Of a stretch of DNA of 64,000 bases, positions 45,198 to 54,516 are shown in pieces (within the stretch, counting starts at the first letter, position 1; every line of letters begins with the position of its first letter). The stretch covers positions 3,162,001-3,226,000 of the forward strand of contig NZ_AP027362.1 in NCBI RefSeq assembly GCF_030295935.1, in the 5' to 3' direction. The position numbers were made by a program, and so were the translations under genes. The stretch comes from Thalassotalea piscium. GTDB taxonomy: Bacteria > Pseudomonadota > Gammaproteobacteria > Enterobacterales > Alteromonadaceae. Under the pieces are notes generated by a model that was given only the letters and a program-made list of their open reading frames with translations, did not search any database and had not been told where the DNA came from.

Positions 45198-45740
45198 ATG
45201 ACCTCTCACTTGTCTAATATTATTTTGCCAACGTCAAATTCTATCAAAGAAAAGCTAGAAACGGCTTTTAAGCAAGGGCTAGAGCTTGCGCCTAAAAATA
45301 GCTTGATCCCTTTTTCATTTTTACCACATTCAATACAAGAGAAAGTGTTAACTTGGGCACTTAATTACTTATTTAAAGTTGAGTTAGAGAGTGATGATTT
45401 AGACTTTCTTATAGGCAAGTGGTTAAAGATAGTGATTACTGATGCTAAGTACCACTGCTATATCACGATTACCCACTCAGACGCGAACCGTCAATGCCAA
45501 GTTACATTAATTCACAATCAAGACATTGACGTTACTTTTGAAGCTGATAGCGTAAGTTTACTCAAACTGTTTGGACAAACAGTCGATCCAGATACGTTAT
45601 TTTTTCAACGAAAGCTTCTAATCACTGGTGATACAGAATTAGGCTTAGAAATAAAGAATTTTTTAGACGATGTAGACAGGGAGTCATTTCCCATAATAGT
45701 CAGGCAATTATTACTTAAATATAAAATATTAAGCACATAG
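45198..45740 (+). CDS. ubiT: Ubiquinone accessory lipid-binding protein UbiT (SCP2 domain)
   Basis: This 180-residue SCP2-domain protein (YhbT-like) has PFSFLPHSIQEKVLTWALNYLFK, LIGKWLKIVITD, the beta-sheet CYITITHSDANRQCQVTLIHN and LFFQRKLLITGDTELGLEIKNFLDD. It plays the role of UbiJ in O2-independent ubiquinone synthesis. It is divergent from ubiUV. Confidence 0.92.
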   Translation: MTSHLSNIILPTSNSIKEKLETAFKQGLELAPKNSLIPFSFLPHSIQEKVLTWALNYLFKVELESDDLDFLIGKWLKIVITDAKYHCYITITHSDANRQCQVTLIHNQDIDVTFEADSVSLLKLFGQTVDPDTLFFQRKLLITGDTELGLEIKNFLDDVDRESFPIIVRQLLLKYKILST

Positions 45741-45771
45741 CCTATCCTATAATTAAGTATCTAGCAGACAA

Positions 45772-45802
45772 AAAAAAGCATTGCCGAAGCAATGCTTTTT
45801 CA
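45772..45802. terminator. Bidirectional terminator between ubiT and acnB
   Basis: AAAAAGCATTGC and GCAATGCTTTTT pair around CGAA between two convergent genes. Confidence 0.9.
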
Positions 45803-45817
45803 ATTATTTAATACCTA

Positions 45818-48418
45818 CTACGCAGGTTGTTGTAAAATTACAGTATCTGCTTTTTGCTTATAACTATCCATTTTATGGAAGTTTAAGTAGCGATAAGTAT
45901 CTGCTGCTGTCGCATCAATTTGCTTAGCATAGTTCATATACTCTTCAACAGTTGGTAATTTACCTAATATTGCACCAACACCCGCTAATTCAGCCGAGGT
46001 TAAATATACATTAGCACCTGCACCTAATCGGTTAGGGAAGTTACGAGTTGAGGTTGATAATACTGTCGATTTATCAGCTACACGCGCTTGGTTACCCATA
46101 CAGAGTGAACAGCCTGGCGTTTCTAAACGAGCACCCGCTTTACCGTAAATACTGTAGTAACCTTCCGCAGTTAATTGATCTCTGTCCATTTTTGTTGGCG
46201 GAGCAACCCACAAACGTGTTGGCAATACGCCGTTGAACTTCTCAATTAATTTACCTGCAGCACGGAAGTGACCAATGTTAGTCATACATGAACCAATAAA
46301 GACTTCATCAATTGCTGTGCCTGACACTTCTGATAATAGTTTTGCATCATCAGGGTCATTAGGACAACAAACAATTGGCTCTTTAATATCAGCTAGATCT
46401 ATTTCAATAACATGCGCATATTCTGCATCGGCATCTGCTTCCATTAACGAAGGATTAGCTAGCCACTCTTTCATTGCTTTTATGCGGCGTTCAATAGTAC
46501 GTACATCACCATAGCCTTCGCTGATCATCCACTTAAGCATAACAATGTTTGATTGTAAGTATTCTGAAACTGCTTCTTCTTCAACTTTAATTGCACAACC
46601 AGCAGCTGAACGTTCAGCTGATGCATCAGACAATTCAAACATTTGCTCAATGGTTAAGCCTTTTAAGCCTTCAATCTCTAGCACTCGGCCAGAAAACTCG
46701 TTAACTTTTCCTGCTTTTTCTACTGTTAGCAAACCATTTTTAATACCGTAGTATGGGATTGCATGAACTAAGTCACGTAGAGTAATACCTGGTTGCATCT
46801 CACCTTTAAAACGGACTAAAACTGACTCTGGCATATCAAGTGGCATAACACCTGTTGCGGCTGCAAAAGCAACTAAGCCAGATCCCGCAGGAAATGAAAT
46901 ACCTAATGGGAAACGAGTATGAGAGTCACCGCCTGTACCAACAGTATCAGGTAATAACATACGGTTTAACCACGAATGAATAATACCATCACCTGGGCGA
47001 AGTGAAACACCGCCACGGTTCATAATAAAGTCAGGTAGTGTGTGATGTGTAATTACATCAACAGGCTTAGGGTAAGCAGAAGTATGACAGAAAGACTGCA
47101 TAGTTAAGTCTGCAGAAAAACCTAAACAAGCTAAATCTTTTAATTCATCACGTGTCATTGGGCCCGTTGTATCTTGAGAGCCAACCGTAGTCATTTTTGG
47201 TTCACAATATTGACCAGGGCGAACACCATCAACACCACATGCTTTACCTACCATTTTTTGAGCAAGGGTAAAGCCTTTTGTTGATGCCGCAGGATCAACT
47301 GGTGTAGCAAATAAATCAGTAACAGGTAAGCCTAATGCTTCACGGGCACGACCTGTTAAACCACGACCAATAATTAATGGAATACGTCCACCTGCGCGAA
47401 CTTCATCTAACAATACAGCACTTAGCTTAAAGGTAGAGATAACTTCGCCAGCGGCATTTTTAACAACACCTTCATATGGGTAAATGTCGATTACGTCACC
47501 CATATTCATTTTTTGTACATCTAATTCAATTGGTAAAGCACCTGAGTCTTCCATAGTGTTATAGAAAATAGGCGCAATTTTACCACCTAAACAAACACCG
47601 CCACTACGCTTGTTTGGAATACAAGGAATGTCGTCACCCATAAACCATAAAACAGAGTTAGTTGCTGATTTACGCGAAGAGCCTGTACCCACAACATCGC
47701 CAACATAAGCGAGTGGAATACCATCTTCTTGTAATGCTTCTATTTGCTTAATTGGACCAACCACACCATCTTCATCAGGCGTAATTCCTTCACGCTCAAT
47801 TTTAAGCATAGCTTTAGCATGTAAAGGAATATCAGGGCGTGACCATGCATCTGGTGCAGGTGACAAGTCATCAGTATTGGTTTCACCAGTTACTTTAAAT
47901 ACTTTAACCGTAATTTTTTCAGCTACTTTTTCTTTTGAAGTAAACCATTCAGCATTCGCCCATGACTCCATAACTTGCTTAGCGGCAGCATTACCTGCTT
48001 CAGCCTTTTCTTGAACGTCATGGAACGCATCAAACATTAATAAAGTGTGAGATAAACCCTTAGCTGCAATTGACGATAATGCACTATCATCTAAAAGGTC
48101 GATCATTGGCTGGATGTTATAGCCACCTAACATAGTACCAAGAAGTTCAGTTGCTTTTTCTGCGTTTAAAATGGGTGACGTTGCCTCACTTTTAGCTATG
48201 GCAGCTAAAAATCCAGCTTTTACATAAGCGGCATCATCAACGCCTGCAGGAACACGATTGGTTAATAAATCAAGTAAAAACTCCTCTTCACCTGCTGGTG
48301 GGTTTTTAATTAATTCAACTAATGCTGCGGTTTGTTCTGCGTCTAAAGCTTTAGGTACAATACCTTCAGCTGCACGTTCTGCAACGTGTTTGCGATATTC
48401 TTGAAGCACGGCGTTCAC
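45818..48418 (-). CDS. acnB: Bifunctional aconitate hydratase B / 2-methylisocitrate dehydratase
   Basis: The 866-residue protein is full length for AcnB. An N-terminal HEAT-like domain ([19 protein letters not shown]) is followed by a swivel domain ([40 protein letters not shown]). The catalytic domains carry the Fe-S ligands and [20 protein letters not shown] and [13 protein letters not shown]. It isomerises citrate to isocitrate in the TCA cycle and, apo, can act as an iron-responsive RNA binder. It is monocistronic. The 236-bp upstream gap shows no gene. Confidence 0.98.
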   Translation of the reverse strand: MNAVLQEYRKHVAERAAEGIVPKALDAEQTAALVELIKNPPAGEEEFLLDLLTNRVPAGVDDAAYVKAGFLAAIAKSEATSPILNAEKATELLGTMLGGYNIQPMIDLLDDSALSSIAAKGLSHTLLMFDAFHDVQEKAEAGNAAAKQVMESWANAEWFTSKEKVAEKITVKVFKVTGETNTDDLSPAPDAWSRPDIPLHAKAMLKIEREGITPDEDGVVGPIKQIEALQEDGIPLAYVGDVVGTGSSRKSATNSVLWFMGDDIPCIPNKRSGGVCLGGKIAPIFYNTMEDSGALPIELDVQKMNMGDVIDIYPYEGVVKNAAGEVISTFKLSAVLLDEVRAGGRIPLIIGRGLTGRAREALGLPVTDLFATPVDPAASTKGFTLAQKMVGKACGVDGVRPGQYCEPKMTTVGSQDTTGPMTRDELKDLACLGFSADLTMQSFCHTSAYPKPVDVITHHTLPDFIMNRGGVSLRPGDGIIHSWLNRMLLPDTVGTGGDSHTRFPLGISFPAGSGLVAFAAATGVMPLDMPESVLVRFKGEMQPGITLRDLVHAIPYYGIKNGLLTVEKAGKVNEFSGRVLEIEGLKGLTIEQMFELSDASAERSAAGCAIKVEEEAVSEYLQSNIVMLKWMISEGYGDVRTIERRIKAMKEWLANPSLMEADADAEYAHVIEIDLADIKEPIVCCPNDPDDAKLLSEVSGTAIDEVFIGSCMTNIGHFRAAGKLIEKFNGVLPTRLWVAPPTKMDRDQLTAEGYYSIYGKAGARLETPGCSLCMGNQARVADKSTVLSTSTRNFPNRLGAGANVYLTSAELAGVGAILGKLPTVEEYMNYAKQIDATAADTYRYLNFHKMDSYKQKADTVILQQPA

Positions 48419-48654
48419 CCCTGTAATAGAAATAGTGACGTAAAGTAAACTTACTTAACATCGACTTTGATTAGAAAAATTTGCCTAATTATACGTTATG
48501 CTTGGAAACATTTAAATCAAACTAATAATCATGAAATCTATAGTTATTATAACCTAAATGAATAGAGCTTTAAAATCAGCACATTAAAAACAACCAACTG
48601 GTTAAGCAGTTAACAGATAATTTAAAGCTTTATACCTTAATAAGTAAAGGTAGC

Positions 48655-48990
48655 TTAATTTTTAACACACTCAACGTTGGCAGAAAGCGATGGAGGGATC
48701 CAGTTAGGTCGGGCTTGTTTGTCATCATATGTTTCAACCCCATCAAGTATTTCTATAGAGTAGCCATAACCTTGGCAAAGTTGATATGCATGCCTAACAA
48801 TGAAAGTCGCCAGTTGAGCAAAATGAGTATCGTTATGCCTAAGTACTTTAATAGAGTAACTGGTGTCATTAAGCTTTGTTTGCTCAAAACGAACTTGGTG
48901 ATCAAAGTCCCATTCACTCACATCTTGAGTGTTTTTAAACTGTGCGCAGCCGATAAGTGATAAACCTAAAACAAATAAAATTAAACGCAT
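48655..48990 (-). CDS. Small lipoprotein of unknown function
   Basis: From the ATG at 48990 (AAGG 7 nt upstream) this gives 111 residues with a type-II signal (MRLILFVLGLSLIGC, lipobox LIGC). The mature part (about 95 residues) has two further Cys and an alpha/beta look (AYQLCQGYGYSIEILDGVE). No family recognised. It is the last resident gene before the accessory region. Confidence 0.75.
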   Translation of the reverse strand: MRLILFVLGLSLIGCAQFKNTQDVSEWDFDHQVRFEQTKLNDTSYSIKVLRHNDTHFAQLATFIVRHAYQLCQGYGYSIEILDGVETYDDKQARPNWIPPSLSANVECVKN

Positions 48991-49058
48991 ATACAACCTT
49001 TCAATTTATACAAGTATTATAATTATAGCCCAACTCAGACATTTTATAATATTGAATG

Positions 49059-49361
49059 GAGTTCTTGGAGTTCTGAGTTCTGAGTTCTGGGACATCCATA
49101 TATTTTACTGAGCCTGATGCTTTTTTAATCATCAGGCCTTTATTATTATATTCAAAGTCTGTCACCATTTTTACAGTTAAAGCCATACTCTCTGGTGTGG
49201 CAATGAAGCCTATTTCGGTTTTAAGTGGTTGAGGATACTTGTTTGATAAGTGCTTGCGTCATGTTAAACACCACTTTGCTGTAGATTATTTAGCCATAGT
49301 AAAACAGTGCGACTTAATCAATAATGTTGGGTGTCCTAATATTTTGCTCTAATATTTTGCT
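49059..49361. mobile_element. Internally deleted RAYT-element remnant
   Basis: The left end GGGACATCCATATATTTTA (from 49089) is preceded by four GAGTTCT units. The right end TTGGGTGTCC (to 49336) is followed by a 13-bp tandem duplication CTAATATTTTGCT. Just inside the right end, TCATGTTAAACACCACTTTG and neighbours match the region upstream of the RAYT genes at 51.7 and 57.9 kb. The transposase body is missing, so this is a MITE-like or decayed copy. Confidence 0.65.
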
Positions 49362-49470
49362 GGATGATAAATCCGTTCTTTGTAGTAATATAATCGTAAT
49401 TACGATCCGGTTTATTCATTGGTTTTGGGGAGTTTAAATAGCACCTTCCTATGCTGGGTGTTTGAAATTA

Positions 49471-50001
49471 CTATCCTAGTAATTGATTAATGGTTTCGAT
49501 ACTCAAGAACATTTTAGCAATGTCTTCTTTGCTACCGCTATCTAATCGAATAAATCCTAGTGAAATATAGAAATCTGTCGCTTTAGGAGCTGCATCTAAG
49601 TAAAGTCCATAAATGCCAATTTCTTTTGCGGCTCTATGTACTCTATGCAGTGCATCAGACATCATTTTTTTACCAATACCACAACCTTGAAGCTTTTTAT
49701 CTACACCTAACATGATAAGTCTTACGCAAGGTATATCTCTTGGTAAACTGCCCTCTGATAATCTTTCCATATCAAAAGCTGATAGTTTATATGAGCTTAA
49801 TGTGTAAAAGGCAGAAAAGCAGTCTTCATTTTCTTGATCTAACAAGGTATATGCTTGAGAAAACTTTTTACTTACCTGCTTTTTAAGTGAAGAATGAACA
49901 AACTTGTTAATAACCTTATTTCCGCAATCAAATTTCTTTTGCTGAAAATACGTTTTACTTACATCATATTGCTCCAGAACAAATCTATTATCGCTCACCA
50001 A
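49471..50001 (-). CDS. GNAT-family acetyltransferase toxin (TacT/AtaT-like)
   Basis: The 176-residue GNAT protein has FDCGNKVINKFVHSSLKKQ, SAFYTLSSYKLS, the acetyl-CoA loop VDKKLQGCGIGKKMMSDALHR and YGLYLDAAPKATDFYISLGF. With a DUF1778 antitoxin just upstream (14-bp overlap), it fits the family that acetylates charged tRNAs and blocks translation. The acceptor tRNA cannot be predicted from sequence. Confidence 0.9.
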   Translation of the reverse strand: MVSDNRFVLEQYDVSKTYFQQKKFDCGNKVINKFVHSSLKKQVSKKFSQAYTLLDQENEDCFSAFYTLSSYKLSAFDMERLSEGSLPRDIPCVRLIMLGVDKKLQGCGIGKKMMSDALHRVHRAAKEIGIYGLYLDAAPKATDFYISLGFIRLDSGSKEDIAKMFLSIETINQLLG

Positions 50002-50260
50002 ACGTCCCCGCTGAAAGTAAGTCCTTTAACCCTTCAGTCGGTGCACTAGGTTTTGATAAAGCATTAAACAATGCTTCTTGTTCCACTGTCTGTAAATGCA
50101 ATTGCTCAATAACTTCTTTCGCAGCTTTTAATGCTGGCTCGATGATAAAGCTTGTCATATCAACACCTCGTAAAAGAGCCGCTTGTGCTAATAACTCTTT
50201 ATTTTGCAGTGTTGTTTTCAAATCCAATCGAGCATCTTTCTTTAATACTAAAGCAACCAT
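49988..50260 (-). CDS. DUF1778 antitoxin (TacA-like)
   Basis: The 90 residues consist of an N-terminal DNA-binding segment (VLKKDARLDLKTTLQNKELLAQAALLRGVDMTSFII) and a toxin-wrapping tail (NALSKPSAPTEGLKDLL), as in DUF1778 antitoxins. Upstream, TTGTACGTATCATTACG and ATATTGTACGTATGG contain repeated TACGTA cores, likely operators for autorepression. Confidence 0.88.
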   Translation of the reverse strand: MVALVLKKDARLDLKTTLQNKELLAQAALLRGVDMTSFIIEPALKAAKEVIEQLHLQTVEQEALFNALSKPSAPTEGLKDLLSAGTFGER

Positions 50261-50349
50261 AATCTAACTCCATACGGCTTTTGTACGTATCATTACGATA
50301 ACAATAGCATATAGCACAAACAACCTCAATACACGTATATTGTACGTAT

Positions 50350-50455
50350 GGTTCATTAGGGTTCAAGGAAACCTCCTTACTTAACGCACAAGGGTGGGTT
50401 TTATTGTAAACCTCTGTGAGTTTTGAGCGTGAAACAACGGTTTTAAGTTGATGAC
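50350..50455 (-). pseudogene. C-terminal remnant of a tyrosine recombinase gene
   Basis: Minus-strand translation reads HQLKTVVSRSKLTEVYNKTH, then PCALSK. This is clearly related to the C-terminal end (THVSRTKLAEVYGKSHPSAL) of the integrase encoded at 60037-60993. The rest of the gene is missing upstream, where RAYT-end repeats begin at about 50461. It was probably cut by the RAYT insertion. Confidence 0.65.
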
Positions 50456-50462
50456 TTTAAAA

Positions 50463-50572
50463 GTTCTAATAAAAGTTCTGGGACATCCATTAAAAGTTCT
50501 GGGACATCCATAAAAGTTCTGGGACATCCATAAGTTCTAATAAAAGTTCTGAAAAAGTTCTGGGACATCCAT
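50463..50572. repeat. Tandem copies of the RAYT-element left end
   Basis: AAAAGTTCTGGGACATCCAT occurs at 50471-50490, 50492-50511 and 50512-50531, and an almost identical copy ends at 50572. Incomplete pieces (AAGTTCTAAT, AAAAGTTCTG) lie between and before them. These are short repeated copies of the first 20 bp of the element, not spacers of a CRISPR array. Confidence 0.9.
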
Positions 50573-51837
50573 ATATTTTATAATAGACAATACTTTATAT
50601 AAATAGCTCCGCCAATCAAAGACGATGATATAAACTTTGCTTACCTATAAATTTATTAAGCTAACCTAGCTTGTAAAGAAACAAAACAGGCAATTTTACC
50701 CACACGAATATCAGCGAGGCGCTGTTTAGGAGTTGGTATTTATTTAGTTTGGTGGTTTCAGTGGAATATTAACGCTTGCTGTCGATGTCCACCCACCCAT
50801 CGCCTACCTGTGTGGGCAGCAAAAGTATTAAGCTCTGCTAGCGAGCCAACTGCTTGATGATATTTTTTACCAAAATGCTCGGCAAGCATTAACCAATCGT
50901 CACTATCGATACCTAAAGCCGTTAACAATGGGCAAACTTTTTCATTAATCTTACCGCGCTTATCTTCTCTGATAATTTTTCCTGTTTCTTCTACTAGCGT
51001 TAAATAATCAAGCAAGGAGAACGCTATTCCTTTAGGTGAGCTTTTATGCTCGTTACCAATAAAGCCTAGCAAAGGTTTAGCAGTAAATGGCAAGGTCTCT
51101 TTATTATCAACATCGCTGGCTTTGTCATGAATACGTTCAAAAATAGAGGTATATTGTGCTGTTTGTACCGTATCTGCCATTTTCGCTCTTATCGGATTTA
51201 AGTCCACATAGGCCATGCAAGCAAGTACGGCTTTTTCATCAAGCAGCGCTTGTGATTTAAACCGCCCTTCCCAGAATCTGCCTTTGCAGTTATCTTCATT
51301 ATTAGCTTTGCGGGCAATATACTCATTAAGGTTACGCATTAGCCAAGATAAATCACTTAGACGGCTTCGCCATTGCTTGATAATCTCTTGGGCTGTATCA
51401 ATTTCAGCTTGGCAGCTACATTGCCCTTTTTGTAATCGCTCAACTAATGGGTGGCTATGATAAAGCTGCTGCCAGCGCTGACAAACCTCTTCGTCACTCC
51501 AAGCCAGAGCTTCATTTTCATCAACATACACAACAAGATGATAATGGTTCGACATAACGGCATAAGCCGCTACATCAATAGCAAAAACAGACGTTAAAAA
51601 TCGAATACGGTTAACCATCCATTGTCTGCGGTGTTCAAAGCTTTGATTAGTGTGACTATCTTCGCCACATAAATAAGCTCGACGTACACAGCGAGAGATT
51701 AAGTGATAATAACGAGTATCTTCAAGGGATACTTGCTTGCTACGTGCTTGAGTCATGTTAAACACCACTTTACTGTAGATTATTTAACCATAGTAAAGAG
51801 AAGTGAATAAATCAATAATGTTGGGTGTCCTATTATT
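50553..51837 (-). mobile_element. RAYT (REP-associated Y1 transposase) element, copy 1
   Basis: The left end AAAGTTCTGGGACATCCATA and the right end TTGGGTGTCCTATTATT enclose one transposase gene. GGACATCC and GGGTGTCC are imperfect inverted copies. The same ends bound the copy at 56691-57976. The insertion lies between an integrase remnant and a truncated gene. Confidence 0.8.
50758..51756 (-). CDS. REP-associated tyrosine transposase (Y1, HUH nuclease)
   Basis: From the ATG at 51756 this is a 332-residue Y1-transposase with RYYHLISRCVRRAYLC, the HUH motif MSNHYHLVVYVDEN and the catalytic-Tyr helix NLNEYIARKANNEDNCKGRFWEGRFKSQ. It is longer than IS200 transposases (about 150) because of an added C-terminal domain, as in RAYTs. 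It probably nicks and moves the GGACATCC-bearing ends as single strands. It differs from the other copies at a handful of residues (for example VNRIRF versus VDRIRF, GQCSC versus GTSSC). Confidence 0.9.
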   Translation of the reverse strand: MTQARSKQVSLEDTRYYHLISRCVRRAYLCGEDSHTNQSFEHRRQWMVNRIRFLTSVFAIDVAAYAVMSNHYHLVVYVDENEALAWSDEEVCQRWQQLYHSHPLVERLQKGQCSCQAEIDTAQEIIKQWRSRLSDLSWLMRNLNEYIARKANNEDNCKGRFWEGRFKSQALLDEKAVLACMAYVDLNPIRAKMADTVQTAQYTSIFERIHDKASDVDNKETLPFTAKPLLGFIGNEHKSSPKGIAFSLLDYLTLVEETGKIIREDKRGKINEKVCPLLTALGIDSDDWLMLAEHFGKKYHQAVGSLAELNTFAAHTGRRWVGGHRQQALIFH

Positions 51838-51992
51838 CTTTTTATACCTTCTTCAAGGCATACTTCTAGCAACTTTTTATTATATTCATCTTCCGTCAGA
51901 CTTTGCTCGTTACCTCTATAGCCTGTATAACTAGCAGGGTTAACTTGCAAAGCACATTTCCAAAATTTAGCTTTACTGAATGTATCGACCAT
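51838..51992 (-). pseudogene. 5' fragment of an unknown gene cut by RAYT copy 1
   Basis: About 51 residues (MVDTFSKAKFWKCALQVNPA, then SYTGYRGNEQSLTEDEYNKK) with an RBS (AAGGATTTCC) upstream. After EEGIK the frame runs into the RAYT right end. The rest of the gene is not found on the other side. No family recognised. Confidence 0.6.
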
Positions 51993-52113
51993 AGGAAATC
52001 CTTATCTCGTTATTTTAATTGTTAGTTCTATCATTTTTACCAAACGTTTTTGTACAGAAAATATTATAAATATAAAAATAAAAAAGCCCCGACTAGCGCT
52101 GTCTTTCCTACAC

Positions 52114-52145
52114 AAATCCCTCGATAAAAATCGAGGGATTTTTTT
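52114..52145 (+). terminator. Hairpin inside the left end of the IS50-like element
   Basis: AAATCCCTCGA pairs with TCGAGGGATTT around TAAAAA, followed by T's. It sits just inside the IS, before the transposase start, where it would block read-through transcription from outside. Confidence 0.85.
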
Positions 52146-52204
52146 ATGAACTTATTGTACAGAACGTGATCTGATCCATTTATTCAGTGATGAGGTGGAT
52201 TTCT

Positions 52205-53587
52205 ATGTTTACAACAAGTTCAGAGCAATGGGCAGAAGAAACATTTTTACATGCAAAATTGGGCGATACCCGCAGAGCTAAACGACTTGTTGTGTTAGCC
52301 TCTAATCTTTCCAACAAGTTAGGGCAATCACTCGTGCAATCATCTACGTCCACAGCCGATATTGAAGCGGCCTATCGTTTTACTCGTAATAAAGCTATTG
52401 ATGCTCAAGCTATAGCTGAGGCTGGCTTTAAGGCAACAGCAGCAAAAGTTAAAGATTATGATTGCCTACTTGCTTTAGAAGACACCACATCACTTGAATT
52501 TAAACATCAAACGATTCGCGATGAAATGGGGCATACCACTTCGAATAAGCGTTCGCGTGGCATGCATGCTCATTCCGTATTGCTATTTGCCCCTGAGCAG
52601 CAGCATGTTGTTGGTCTGATTGAGCAAAAACGATGGACACGAGACGTCAGTTTGTACGGCCAAAATAATCGCCATGCCAGCCGAGCGTACGAAGACAAAG
52701 AAAGCTATAAGTGGGAGCAAGCATCAGAAGCGATGACTCCCCGTCTAGGTTCAACAATGAATAAGGTAATTTCAGTGTGTGATAGAGAGTCAGATATTAT
52801 TGAATACCTGACTTATAAAACAGCGAGGCAGCAACGTTTTGTCGTGCGCTCAATGCAGAGTCGTTGCATTGAACAAAGTGAAAATAAACTTTATCAATAT
52901 AGTGAGTCGTTAAAATCAGCAGGTCAACGTATTGTTTCGGTGAGGCAAAAAGGCGGACGCAAAGCGCGGGAGGCTTCTTGTCAAATACGTTATGCCAAAG
53001 TTGATGTAAAAATGCCAGCGAATAAAAAAGGCGCTTCGGTATCTCTCTATTATGTGGGTTGTCAGGAAGAAAACAATGACCAAGGATTAAGTTGGCACCT
53101 GTTAACATCTGAGCCTGTGACGTGCAAAGAGGAAGCCGAAAAAGTATTGACCTACTATGAAAAACGCTGGTTAATTGAAGAGTTCCACAAAGCGTGGAAA
53201 AGCGGCGGTACTCAAGTAGAAGATTTACGTATGCAAAGTAAAGACAATTTAGAAAAGGTGATTGTGATATTAGCGTTTATTGCCGCACGCCTTCATCAAC
53301 TTCGTTACCTTGGCCTTAATAAGAAAGAAGCAGAAAAGCATAGTTGTGAAACGGTTTTAAGTCCGTTAGCGTGGAAGTTGCTATGGACAAAACGAGAAAA
53401 ATCAAAACCACCGACAACGGCACCAAGCCTTTATTGGGCTTACATTAACCTTGGGAAGTTAGCGGGTTGGCACGATTCAAAACGTAATGGCCGTGTCGGG
53501 TGGGAGCGATTATGGGAAGGATGGTTTAAATTGCAAACCATCCTTGAAGGCTATGAATTAGCCCAATCTCTTGATCTGAAAATGTGA
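52205..53587 (+). CDS. IS4-superfamily (IS50-like) DDE transposase
   Basis: From the ATG at 52205 (GAGGTGG upstream) this gives 460 residues. An N-terminal DNA-binding domain (EQWAEETFLHAKLGDTRRAKRL) is followed by a DDE core: LLALEDTTSLEF, VISVCDRESDIIEY, and the YREK signature Y-x2-R-x3-E-x6-K in YYEKRWLIEEFHKAWKSG. The C-terminal domain is complete. It appears functional; perfect duplications around it imply recent arrival. Confidence 0.96.
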   Translation: MFTTSSEQWAEETFLHAKLGDTRRAKRLVVLASNLSNKLGQSLVQSSTSTADIEAAYRFTRNKAIDAQAIAEAGFKATAAKVKDYDCLLALEDTTSLEFKHQTIRDEMGHTTSNKRSRGMHAHSVLLFAPEQQHVVGLIEQKRWTRDVSLYGQNNRHASRAYEDKESYKWEQASEAMTPRLGSTMNKVISVCDRESDIIEYLTYKTARQQRFVVRSMQSRCIEQSENKLYQYSESLKSAGQRIVSVRQKGGRKAREASCQIRYAKVDVKMPANKKGASVSLYYVGCQEENNDQGLSWHLLTSEPVTCKEEAEKVLTYYEKRWLIEEFHKAWKSGGTQVEDLRMQSKDNLEKVIVILAFIAARLHQLRYLGLNKKEAEKHSCETVLSPLAWKLLWTKREKSKPPTTAPSLYWAYINLGKLAGWHDSKRNGRVGWERLWEGWFKLQTILEGYELAQSLDLKM

Positions 53588-53633
53588 TCAAGAGACAGCG
53601 ACTAGCGAGGCTTTGGATTCAAATAGGACGACA

Positions 53634-53930
53634 TTACTCTCGTTTAAAAAAATTCAAATTTAACTTCCCATTTTTTCTAAAAATGTCAGTGTCAGAAGAC
53701 TCCCCTTCTTCAATACTTTTTTTGATCCCCGAATAAGCGACTAAAAAAGCAATAACTAAAGAAGTCATTACAACCCCAATATACCCTAGCAAAACATTTG
53801 TAAGTTTCAGCTTCTCATCAGCACTAATGCCCACACTTAAAATAAATAAAGCTGACAACACCGCAAGGGTGAACCAGAACATGTACCTAAGCCCTTTAAG
53901 AAAAGCTGCATTAGATGTAGTTTTATTCAT
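53634..53930 (-). CDS. Two-TM membrane protein, likely immunity protein of Rhs module A
   Basis: This 98-residue protein has two membrane segments (about 14-32 and 48-68: MFWFTLAVLSALFILSVGI, LLGYIGVVMTSLVIAFLVAYSG). Its ATG overlaps the Rhs-tail stop by one base (TAATG), the tight coupling expected for a toxin-immunity pair. No family recognised, so the immunity role is inferred from position. Confidence 0.6.
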   Translation of the reverse strand: MNKTTSNAAFLKGLRYMFWFTLAVLSALFILSVGISADEKLKLTNVLLGYIGVVMTSLVIAFLVAYSGIKKSIEEGESSDTDIFRKNGKLNLNFFKRE

Positions 53931-54514
53931 TAATTATTTTCCTTGATTTCATAATTGATTTTGTTCGCTGCAACACCCTCAGCAGTTTGAACTAATCCTT
54001 GACCAGTTTCAGTAATGGTTTTGTCTAATGCTTTCCTTCCAGTATCAACAGTAGGAGTTTTCATACCAGCTATTTTACTGATGACACCGAGTTTTCCTTT
54101 TGTCGCAGAAACTGTTGCTTTACCCGGTCCAGCGACAGCATTTAAAGCAGTTTCACCAGCGTTAGCGAAAGAACCTTCCGTATTTCCAGTTAATCCATCA
54201 GAGATCAAACTAGCAGTAGCTTGAGAAGTTGCATCTATTGTTGTGTTAGCTCCAACAGCTAAAGCTTTTTGACCGTAAGATAACCCTTTGCTGGCAATAC
54301 TTAAACCTCCTGAAACAGTTCCCGCTACTCCCATTGCACCAACTTTCGTCCAGTTTGTTACACTACCTTCCGTGGCGATTTGACTAAACGCTTCAACAGC
54401 AGCCCCTACAACACCACCAACAATAAAGTTTAACCATTTACCAGATGGATCGTTATGATTTATCGGATCATTCCCAACATAAGCATAGAGATTCATCTGG
54501 TCTTCATAACCCAC
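53930..54514 (-). CDS. Orphan Rhs C-terminal module A (5'-truncated)
   Basis: The 194-residue frame begins inside the Rhs core repeat (GYEDQMNLYAYVGNDPINHN, then DPSGKW) and continues into a Gly/Ala-rich variable tail (VGAAVEAFSQIATEG, ANAGETALNAVAGPGKATVS). It ends GQGLVQTAEGVAANKINYE. The main Rhs shell is missing: upstream sequence is replaced by the RAYT left end at about 54517. Orphan tips like this are displaced polymorphic-toxin ends. Toxic activity is unknown. Confidence 0.8.
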   Translation of the reverse strand: MGYEDQMNLYAYVGNDPINHNDPSGKWLNFIVGGVVGAAVEAFSQIATEGSVTNWTKVGAMGVAGTVSGGLSIASKGLSYGQKALAVGANTTIDATSQATASLISDGLTGNTEGSFANAGETALNAVAGPGKATVSATKGKLGVISKIAGMKTPTVDTGRKALDKTITETGQGLVQTAEGVAANKINYEIKENN

Positions 54515-54516
54515 GG

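Larger units (their letters stand above)
52099..53598 (+). mobile_element. IS50/Tn5-like insertion sequence (IS4 superfamily) with 9-bp target duplications
   Basis: A 1500-bp element. The left end is CTGTCTTTCCTACACAA and the right end (reverse) CTGTCTCTTGATCACAT; both resemble the Tn5/IS50 end sequences (CTGTCTCTTGATCAGATCT). It is flanked by perfect CGACTAGCG duplications (52090-52098, 53599-53607). It landed inside a hairpin terminator. Confidence 0.95.

Noticed and set aside
49001-49186. Minus-strand 61-residue ORF
   Set aside because: It runs across the left end of the RAYT remnant (reading GGATGTCCCAGAACTC as protein) and has no coding features.
50463-50572. CRISPR array
   Set aside because: The 20-bp repeats abut each other with almost no spacers and equal the end of the neighbouring RAYT element; there are no cas genes.
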